Source: Pseudomonadota bacterium
GTDB lineage: Bacteria; Pseudomonadota; Alphaproteobacteria; Rhizobiales; Beijerinckiaceae
Reading direction: 5' to 3'
Length of the DNA stretch: 64,000 bases
Assembly: GCA_020161575.1 (NCBI GenBank)
Contig: JAIUNR010000001.1
Coordinates: 62,001-126,000 of the forward strand
Shown in pieces: positions 58,504 to 64,000 of this stretch. Position 1 is the first letter of the stretch. The number at the start of each line of letters is the position of its first letter. The notes beneath the pieces were generated by a model. It was given only the letters and a program-made list of their open reading frames with translations, did not search any database and was not told the origin of the DNA. Made by a program: the position numbers and the translations under genes.

Positions 58504-60180
58504 CTACGGCGTGAAGCGGATTCCCATCAGCATGACATGCGCCTTATAGCCTTCGCCGGGCGTGTTCACGAGGTTGTTCTCGAAAGCGTAGGAGCCGCGC
58601 AAGGCGAGCGCGCGGGTGAATTTGTATTCGAGGCGCAGGCCGGCGTTGAGCGTGTTTTCGCGGCGGCTGGCGCCGCGATAGGCAGTATGACCATAGCCGA
58701 GCGTGGCGGTCGCGATGAAATTGCGCAGGAAGGCATGGGTCAGCGTGGCCGTGCCGCGATAGGTGAGGGCGCCGGAGGAATTGGCAATGGTCGTTTCCGC
58801 CACTTCGCTCTGGGCGCGCAGGTTCAGCGTGGTGAGCGGCGAGACGGACCAGGTGAGCTGCGCATCGACCACCGGCGCGCGCAGGAAGGCAAGGCGCGCA
58901 TCCTCATAGGCGCGGAAAGTATAGCCCGCGCCGATCTCGCCCGTGAGAGTGCGGGCGAGTTCGAAGGTGGAGCCGAGGCGCAGGGTCAGCCCGCGCGAAT
59001 CCCGGCGGAAACCGCCGGCATCCTGTCGCAGGTCATGCACGCGCTGATCGATCCCGGCTTCAAGGAAGGGGGTTGCGCCGGGGGTCACCTCATAGCCGGC
59101 GCGCAGGCGCAGCCCGTAGGCGGAGACATTGCGCGCTTCCTGGCTGATGTTCACGCCGCCTGCTTGTGCATCGGCATAGACCGAACGGTCGAAGCTGGAG
59201 CGCAGCCCCAACGAAAGCCGCCCGAAACGCTGCGTTGCGCCAAGCCCGGCCGCGAAAGTGTAGAACGGCGTGCGGCTGGAAACACCGCCGGGAAGATTCA
59301 CGGAACTGGGGCTTTCGGTATCGATCCTGCCGCGCAATTCACTGTCGATCGTCAGGTCGCGCGTCGCATCGAAGCGCAGGGCAAGGCGCCCTTCGCCTTC
59401 CGGCCTGTCGGATTTCCTGATCGCGGTATAGCCGGTATAGGCGCCGCGCAGGGTCATATCGAGTTGATGACGGCTCCAGTCCGAGGTCGCATTGAGTTCG
59501 ACCTCGGTGCGGTGCAAGGCCGAGCCGCGCGCATTGGTGCCGGAACGGCGCGCATTGGTGTCGTATCCGCCGCCGACCTCCAGGGCCGGACGCAGGATCA
59601 TCGAGCCCGCGCGGATGCCGAGGGGCGCGTAGGGATCGTCCTCCTGCCGGGAGCGGCGCGCGACCGGCGGCTGCACGGGTGGCAGGCCCGGCGCGACGGA
59701 ATAGGGCACGGAGGGCGTGCCGAGGGGGGGCAGGGAAGCGCCGGGATCGACCGGCGTGCCGATTCGCGAAGCGGTGAGATCGCGCGGGTTGCGCGAGGCA
59801 GTCGCCGGACGCGGAAAACCGCCGCCGGCGGCCGACGCGCCGGGATATCCGCCCGCGCGGGTCTGCCCGGACCCCGGCTGGCGTTTTGCGGCCGGATTGG
59901 GATTGCGTTTCAAACCGAATTTCCGGCTTGCGGGCTCGCCTTCGATCTGCGGATCAGGCCCACGTAGTGCGGGAGCCGTACGCAGCACAGGTGCCGCTGG
60001 AGCACGCGGCGGACGGATCTCGCCATCGATCGCGCCGGGCGTTCCCGGCGTCTGTGGCCCGAGGATCTGCGCCTGGGCGTGACGCGGGTTCGTGAGCTGC
60101 ATGCCGATCCCGACCACTGCGGCAGGGCCGAGGCGGGCTATCCAGAACCATCCGGAACGCGTATCAGAACGGCTCGACAC
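58504..60180 (-). CDS. Outer-membrane beta-barrel protein (BBP2-like)
   Basis: The 558-residue protein starts with a signal peptide (FWIARLGPAAVVGIGMQLTNPRHAQA). About 150 Pro/Ala/Gly-rich, probably disordered residues follow, then a barrel of about 360 residues made of alternating strands (LGLRSSFDRSVYADAQ, LRLRAGYEVTPGATPFLEAG, LNAGLRLEYKFTRALALRGSY) ending IRFTP. This matches the PF10082-type barrels often tied to exopolysaccharide or surface polysaccharide in Alphaproteobacteria. The start is GTG 60180; ATG 60102 would cut into the signal peptide. Confidence 0.84.
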   Translation of the reverse strand: MSSRSDTRSGWFWIARLGPAAVVGIGMQLTNPRHAQAQILGPQTPGTPGAIDGEIRPPRAPAAPVLRTAPALRGPDPQIEGEPASRKFGLKRNPNPAAKRQPGSGQTRAGGYPGASAAGGGFPRPATASRNPRDLTASRIGTPVDPGASLPPLGTPSVPYSVAPGLPPVQPPVARRSRQEDDPYAPLGIRAGSMILRPALEVGGGYDTNARRSGTNARGSALHRTEVELNATSDWSRHQLDMTLRGAYTGYTAIRKSDRPEGEGRLALRFDATRDLTIDSELRGRIDTESPSSVNLPGGVSSRTPFYTFAAGLGATQRFGRLSLGLRSSFDRSVYADAQAGGVNISQEARNVSAYGLRLRAGYEVTPGATPFLEAGIDQRVHDLRQDAGGFRRDSRGLTLRLGSTFELARTLTGEIGAGYTFRAYEDARLAFLRAPVVDAQLTWSVSPLTTLNLRAQSEVAETTIANSSGALTYRGTATLTHAFLRNFIATATLGYGHTAYRGASRRENTLNAGLRLEYKFTRALALRGSYAFENNLVNTPGEGYKAHVMLMGIRFTP

Positions 60181-60321
60181 GGGTGAAACCTGCCTGGTCT
60201 CCTGGGACGACGAAAATGGCCGAACCGTTTGGCTCGACCCGTTGACGAGAAGTAAAGATCTGAGGTTAACGCTTCCTTATCCATGCGGCATTTTCTGCCG
60301 GGGAAGCGCGGAGGGGTGAAA

Positions 60322-61293
60322 ATGCCGGCACAAGCCATCGCCAGCGCCTTGCGTACGCTGGAGAGCGAAATCCGCGGGCTGGAGCAATTGCGCGAAGGCA
60401 TCGCCAACGGCCTCGGCAAGCCTTTCATCGAGGCGGTCGAGCTGATCCGGCGGTCGCCGGGGCGGATGATCGTCACCGGCATGGGCAAATCGGGTCATGT
60501 CGGGCGCAAGCTTGCGGCAACCCTCGCCTCCACCGGCACGCCCGCGCATTTCGTCCATCCCGGCGAGGCGAGCCACGGTGATCTCGGCATGATCCGCAAC
60601 GAGGATGTCATCCTCGCGTTGTCATGGTCAGGCGAGACGGCGGAACTTTCCGATATCATCGCCTATTCCCGCCGCTATCAGGTTGGGCTCGTGGCGATCA
60701 CCTCGAACCCCGCCTCGACGCTTGCGACCGAGGCGGATGTCGCGATCGTGTTGCCAAAGGTCGAGGAAGCCTGCCCGAACGGGCTCGCGCCGACGACCTC
60801 GACCACGATGCAGCTTGCGCTCGGCGATGCGCTGGCGGTGGCATTGCTGGAAGCGCGTGGTTTCACCAGCGAGGATTTCCGCGCCTTTCATCCCGGCGGC
60901 AAGCTCGGCGCCAAGCTCACTTTCATCCGCGATATCATGCATCAGGGTGATGAATTGCCCGTCGTGAAGCTCGGCACGAGCATGGCAGAGGCTATTGTCG
61001 AGATGACTGCGCGCAGCTTCGGGTGCGTGGCGGTTGTCGATCGCGACGGGGTGTTGCAGGGCATGATTTCCGATGGTGATCTGCGCCGGCATATGCGCCC
61101 GGATCTCACGACGCTCAAGGTCGAGCAGGTCATGACCCGCAATCCGAAGACGGTTCCCGAAACCGTGCTCGCGGTCGAGGCGCTGGATGTTCTCAACCGC
61201 AACAAGATCACGGTGCTTTTTGTGCTTTCCGGCCAAGGCAAGCCGGTGGGGATCGTGCATTTCCACGATCTCCTGCGCATCGGCGTCGCGTGA
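60322..61293 (+). CDS. kdsD: Arabinose-5-phosphate isomerase (KpsF/GutQ family)
   Basis: The 323-residue enzyme converts ribulose 5-phosphate to arabinose 5-phosphate for KDO and LPS synthesis. An N-terminal SIS domain shows VTGMGKSGHVGRKLAATLASTGTPAHFVHP-type motifs (positions about 50-80) and LALSWSGETAEL. Two CBS domains follow (about 200-323, IMHQGDELPVVKLG, VMTRNPKTVPET). GAGGGGTGAAA precedes ATG 60322. YciI-like gene overlaps its end. Confidence 0.94.
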   Translation: MPAQAIASALRTLESEIRGLEQLREGIANGLGKPFIEAVELIRRSPGRMIVTGMGKSGHVGRKLAATLASTGTPAHFVHPGEASHGDLGMIRNEDVILALSWSGETAELSDIIAYSRRYQVGLVAITSNPASTLATEADVAIVLPKVEEACPNGLAPTTSTTMQLALGDALAVALLEARGFTSEDFRAFHPGGKLGAKLTFIRDIMHQGDELPVVKLGTSMAEAIVEMTARSFGCVAVVDRDGVLQGMISDGDLRRHMRPDLTTLKVEQVMTRNPKTVPETVLAVEALDVLNRNKITVLFVLSGQGKPVGIVHFHDLLRIGVA

Positions 61294-61607
61294 GGGCGCA
61301 GTTCCTCTACGTGCTGAAAGCCGTGCGGCAATCCATGCTGACGGATGGGCCGACGGTGGAGGAACATGCGGCCATCAAGGCCCATTTCGCCTATCTCTCG
61401 GATCTGACGGCCAAAGGCGTGATGATCCTTGTGGGGCGTACGCAGACAGCCGGGCCCGAAACGATGGGGCTCGCCATTTTCGAGGCCGAGGATGAGGAGG
61501 CCGCCCGCGCGGTCATGCTGGCGGACCCGGCGGTGGCGCAGGGCGTGATGACGGCGACGCTCTACCCTTACCAGATCGCGCTGATGCGGGGCGGCTTGCC
61601 CGCTTGA
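61290..61607 (+). CDS. YciI family protein
   Basis: The 105-residue protein fits the YCII domain: QFLYVLKAVRQSMLTDGPTVEE at the start, HFAYLSDLTAKGVMILVGRT with the family His/Asp pair region, and FEAEDEEAARAVMLADPAV. YciI proteins are small ferredoxin-fold dimers, a few of which are dehalogenases or epimerase-like enzymes; the role here is unknown. Its GTG start overlaps the kdsD stop (GTGA, 61290-61293), so it is translationally coupled. Confidence 0.84.
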   Translation: MRAQFLYVLKAVRQSMLTDGPTVEEHAAIKAHFAYLSDLTAKGVMILVGRTQTAGPETMGLAIFEAEDEEAARAVMLADPAVAQGVMTATLYPYQIALMRGGLPA

Positions 61608-62051
61608 TCAGGCGGCTTCGACCAGCAGCGTCGAGCCGTCAAGCGCCGTCACCCGGACTTTCGCCCCGAGTGGAAGCTCCGGGCCGGAAACGCGCCAGAC
61701 CGAATCATCGACCCGTACCATGCCGGTTCCGCCCTCGATGGCGCTTGATAGCGTGAGGACGCGCCCCACCATCGTGATCGCCGGATCATGCAGATCACGC
61801 GCAGCGTCGTTCTCCACCCGCGCGCCATAGACGCGCCAGCCGGCAAAACCGCAGCCCAGGGCGAGAATACCGAAGATCGCCAGTTCCGACGCGAGGCCGA
61901 GCGGGAGCAGGGCGGTGATCGCGGCCATCAGCAACGCGGCGATCCCGATCCACAGAAGATAGGAGCCGGGCGCGAGCAGCACCTCGCCGGCGATGAGGAG
62001 AAGGCCGGCGCCGAGCCAGCCCCAGATCTGCGGCAAACCAAGCAGGGACAT
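61608..62051 (-). CDS. NfeD family membrane protein
   Basis: The 147-residue protein has three to four hydrophobic segments (about 8-24, 28-50, 54-74) and a C-terminal OB-like beta domain (VGRVLTLSSAIEGGTGMVRVDDSVWRV, ending AKVRVTALDGSTLLVE). NfeD proteins pair with SPFH proteins, and the stomatin-like gene sits 9 bases upstream on the same strand, as in E. coli ybbK/ybbL-type pairs. Role: membrane microdomain organisation or protein quality control. Confidence 0.92.
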   Translation of the reverse strand: MSLLGLPQIWGWLGAGLLLIAGEVLLAPGSYLLWIGIAALLMAAITALLPLGLASELAIFGILALGCGFAGWRVYGARVENDAARDLHDPAITMVGRVLTLSSAIEGGTGMVRVDDSVWRVSGPELPLGAKVRVTALDGSTLLVEAA

Positions 62052-62060
62052 GGCGTTTTC

Positions 62061-63038
62061 TCAGCTCTCCGATTTCGGGCCCGACCACGGCTTCTTCGCG
62101 GGCGTGGCGCTGTCACCCGCAGGGCCGAGCGCCGATTTCGCGAGTTCGGCGATGCCGCCCAGCGTGCCGACAAGCCCACCCATTTCCGCCGGCACGATCA
62201 CCACCTTCTGGTTCGGCGCCGTGGCGAGCTTGGTGAAGGCCCCGACATACTTCTCGGCGATAAGGTAATTCACGGCCGCCAGATCGCCCTTGGCGATCGC
62301 ATCGGAGACGGCGCGGGTGGCATTGGCTTCGGCTTCCGCCTGTCGTTCGCGCGCCTCCGCGTCACGGAAGGCGGCTTCCTTGCGCCCTTCGGCGGCGAGA
62401 ATCTGCGCCTGTTTCTCGCCTTCCGCCTTGAGGATGGCGGATTGACGCTGGCCTTCCGCCTCCAGGATCGCGGCGCGGCGCTCGCGCTCCGCCTTCATCT
62501 GGCGGCCCATGGCTTCGACGAGATTGGTCGGCGGGATGATGTCCTTGATCTCGATGCGCGTGATCTTGACGCCCCACGGGGATGCGGCGGCATCCACCAC
62601 CGTGAGGAGTTTCACGTTGATCTCGTCGCGATGGGAGAGCAGCGCGTCGAGGTCCATCGATCCCATCACGGTGCGGATGTTGGTCGTCGTGAGGTTCAGA
62701 AGCGCATAATCGAGCTGGGCGACCTGATAGGTCGCGCGTGCCGCATCCACCACCTGATAGAAGATCACGCCATCGGCTCTGACCGAGGCGTTGTCCTTGG
62801 TGATGACTTCCTGCGTCGGCACATCGAGCACCTGCTCCATCATGACGACCTTGGCGCCGACGCTCTCGATATAGGGGATCACCAGTCCGAGGCCGGGCGT
62901 GAGCGTGCGGTTGTAGCGGCCGAAGCGTTCCACCGTGTAATGGCGGCCCTGCGGCACCTGCCGGATGCCTGCCATCAAGGTGATGATGATGAAGATGACG
63001 AAGATAATCGCGACGATCTGGCCACCATCCATGTACAT
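62061..63038 (-). CDS. SPFH/band-7 (stomatin, QmcA-like) protein
   Basis: The 325-residue protein has an N-terminal membrane anchor (about 5-25, IVAIIFVIFIIITLMAGI). The SPFH domain follows (GRHYTVERFGRYNRTLTPGLGLVIPYIE, ASVRADGVIFYQVVDA), then a long Ala/Glu-rich coiled coil (about 180-250, AERERRAAILEAEGQRQ and repeats) and a disordered tail. It matches QmcA-type proteins that form ring assemblies with NfeD partners and FtsH. GGGAGAAGCCCG lies before ATG 63038. Confidence 0.93.
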   Translation of the reverse strand: MYMDGGQIVAIIFVIFIIITLMAGIRQVPQGRHYTVERFGRYNRTLTPGLGLVIPYIESVGAKVVMMEQVLDVPTQEVITKDNASVRADGVIFYQVVDAARATYQVAQLDYALLNLTTTNIRTVMGSMDLDALLSHRDEINVKLLTVVDAAASPWGVKITRIEIKDIIPPTNLVEAMGRQMKAERERRAAILEAEGQRQSAILKAEGEKQAQILAAEGRKEAAFRDAEARERQAEAEANATRAVSDAIAKGDLAAVNYLIAEKYVGAFTKLATAPNQKVVIVPAEMGGLVGTLGGIAELAKSALGPAGDSATPAKKPWSGPKSES

Positions 63039-63113
63039 CGGGCTTCTCCCTTTCGTTTCGTGCGGGAAAGATGAGGCTTTACCCCGCTCCGCACAAGTGC
63101 GCTTGCGCATGGG

Positions 63114-63578
63114 TCAGGATTTTTGTCCGGTCGTGGGCTTCCTGCGCAGATGGTCGTTGATGCGGCGCATGTAATCGCCAAGCTGGTTGCATTCGGCCTC
63201 GGTGAGGGCGTTCATCATGTCATCAAGCAGGCGTGTCTCCGCCGCGAGGCCGAGACGGGCGATGCGTTCCCCCTCCGGGGTGAGGAAAAGCCGGCGCACA
63301 CGGCGGTCCTCGTCGTCGGTGTCGCGGCGAACCCAGCCCAGCGTTTCCAGATCCGGCAGAGCCATCGAGAGATTGGAGCGCCCGACGAAAATGCGCTCTG
63401 CGAGGCGCTGCTGGGTAACGCCAGGCTCGTAGAGCAGGTTCGCGAGAATGTCGAACTGGTTCATTTTCAGCCCGTGCTCGGCAAGCATCGCGGCAAGCTG
63501 CTGCGCCCAGAGCGAATGTACACGGGCGACGGCGACCCAGTTCTTGAAGCGGGGGCGATCCCAGGGCAGGTCGGACAT
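63114..63578 (-). CDS. MarR-family transcriptional regulator
   Basis: The 154-residue protein has the MarR winged helix: MNQFDILANLLYEPGVTQQRLAERIFVGRSNLSMALPDLETLGWV (recognition helix in RSNLSMALPDLE) and the wing DDEDRRVRRLFLTPEGERI. It would act as a dimer, usually a ligand- or redox-released repressor; no cysteines stand out. ATG 63578 follows AAGGAACC. The frame is open far upstream, but that part has no similarity. Two identical palindromes in front of it are likely its operators. Confidence 0.92.
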   Translation of the reverse strand: MSDLPWDRPRFKNWVAVARVHSLWAQQLAAMLAEHGLKMNQFDILANLLYEPGVTQQRLAERIFVGRSNLSMALPDLETLGWVRRDTDDEDRRVRRLFLTPEGERIARLGLAAETRLLDDMMNALTEAECNQLGDYMRRINDHLRRKPTTGQKS

Positions 63579-63611
63579 GGTTCCTTCACGCAAAGGTGTA
63601 AGCCGCGCGGG

Positions 63612-63640
63612 CTTGAGTTTGTTCAATCTTGAACTATAAT
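63612..63640 (+). promoter_or_regulatory. Promoter of the hydrolase gene overlapped by MarR operators
   Basis: CTTGAG (63612-63617), 17 bases, then TATAAT (63635-63640) make a good plus-strand promoter, 32 bases before the ATG at 63672. The upstream palindrome fills the spacer and the second follows the -10. Confidence 0.68.
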
Positions 63641-63654
63641 GTTCAAACTTGAAC
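63621..63654. promoter_or_regulatory. Two matching palindromic operators, likely for the MarR regulator
   Basis: GTTCAATCTTGAAC (63621-63634) and GTTCAAACTTGAAC (63641-63654) share the arms GTTCAA/TTGAAC and lie 20 bases centre to centre, two helical turns on the same DNA face. A TATAAT fills the gap. They sit between the divergent marR and hydrolase genes, so binding should silence the hydrolase and possibly marR itself. Confidence 0.8.
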
Positions 63655-63671
63655 AAAATAAGGCTTCGAGG

Positions 63672-64000
63672 ATGACACATCCTGCGTTGAAGGTCATTCG
63701 GCCAATCGTCAAGGCGTCGAGCGCGCTTTCGCCTCGTATCGTCGGAAAACTCGCCTTCCGGCTCTTCTGCACGCCGGTGGGGCGCGCGAAGATCGATCCG
63801 CGCAATCCCGCGATCCGCAAGGCGCAGGGCATGTTCGCGCGCGGGACAAGACGGTTGGTGAGCCATGAGGACGGTTTCGCCAGCGTTGCCGAATTCCGGC
63901 CCGAAGGGCACCTGCGCGGCAGCGTGCTGCTGCTGCATGGCTGGGCATCGCAGGGGCTTTTCATGGCGGGTTTCGTCGAACCCCTGCTCGCCAAAGGCTA
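63672..64000 (+). CDS. Alpha/beta hydrolase, N-terminal part (3' end outside window)
   Basis: The frame from ATG 63672 (MTHPALKVIRPIVKASSALS) stays open to the window end, 109 codons. After about 75 residues it reads GSVLLLHGWASQGLFMAGF, the oxyanion-hole HGW motif of alpha/beta hydrolases, so the catalytic serine lies beyond the window. The N-terminal part (RLFCTPVGRAKIDPRN) is of the kind seen in lipase-like hydrolases that act on hydrophobic esters. It is divergent from marR and placed under its operators. Confidence 0.82.
   Translation, partial: MTHPALKVIRPIVKASSALSPRIVGKLAFRLFCTPVGRAKIDPRNPAIRKAQGMFARGTRRLVSHEDGFASVAEFRPEGHLRGSVLLLHGWASQGLFMAGFVEPLLAKG

Overview
The window reads as a chromosomal core segment of an alphaproteobacterium, most likely of the order Hyphomicrobiales (Rhizobiales). 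The DNA is GC-rich with long G/C-ending ORFs and short gaps. It carries order-typical markers: the CpdR response regulator, GapR (DUF2312), the DUF882 and DUF1036 families, a 41-residue cysteine-free L36, an MmgR/alpha-r8-type sRNA and a ROSE-like RNA thermometer. I saw no prophage, CRISPR array, plasmid functions or intact insertion sequence. Species identity cannot be settled from the sequence alone.

Layout. (1) 1-6.1 kb: glycolysis/Calvin-type cluster tkt (5' end missing), gap, a small membrane protein, pgk, fba, thiE-like, closed by a clear terminator after fba. (2) 6.2-9.7 kb: inositol-phosphatase family enzyme, a MotA-like/OmpA-like stator pair, a GNAT enzyme. (3) 9.7-13.0 kb, minus strand: UbiB/AarF kinase-like protein and oligoendopeptidase F. 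(4) 13.2-18.7 kb: NtrC-type sigma-54 activator, L,D-transpeptidase and a DUF882/MepK-like endopeptidase, a cell-wall module. (5) 18.7-23.5 kb: gapR, glycerate kinase, DUF1036, pyk, TPR protein, rpmJ, tRNA-Val(GAC). (6) 23.5-28.4 kb: cpdR, N-formylglutamate amidohydrolase, an MmgR-like sRNA, hisN-type phosphatase, a lipase-like hydrolase and an hsp20 gene behind a ROSE-like thermometer. (7) 28.4-31.2 kb: secreted protein, threonine aldolase, esterase. (8) 31.6-38.5 kb: gltB, a GST and gltD (ammonia assimilation). (9) 38.5-41.6 kb: HU, asd with a threonine/lysine-rich leader peptide, and a membrane protein. (10) 41.7-50.2 kb: leuB, leuD and leuC spread among envelope genes, RidA and an MltB-type transglycosylase. 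(11) 50.5-58.3 kb: kup, ureohydrolase, divergent galU/galE, a second MltB-type enzyme and a periplasmic SGNH hydrolase. (12) 58.3-64 kb: an IS5-type transposase remnant, an outer-membrane barrel, kdsD, YciI, NfeD/stomatin pair, and a MarR regulator divergent from a hydrolase cut by the window end.

Functionally the segment joins central carbon flow (tkt, gap, pgk, fba, glycerate kinase, pyk), nitrogen and amino-acid biosynthesis (gltBD, asd, leuBCD, hisN), nucleotide-sugar and LPS precursors (galU, galE, kdsD) and peptidoglycan remodelling (Ldt, MepK-like, two MltB-like, SGNH). The most interesting items are regulatory RNA: a 9-threonine, 3-lysine leader peptide upstream of asd followed by competing GC-rich hairpins, an MmgR-type sRNA, and a ROSE hairpin with the bulged G opposite the Shine-Dalgarno. 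Also notable are paired MarR operators flanking a TATAAT box and a miniature transposase relic.
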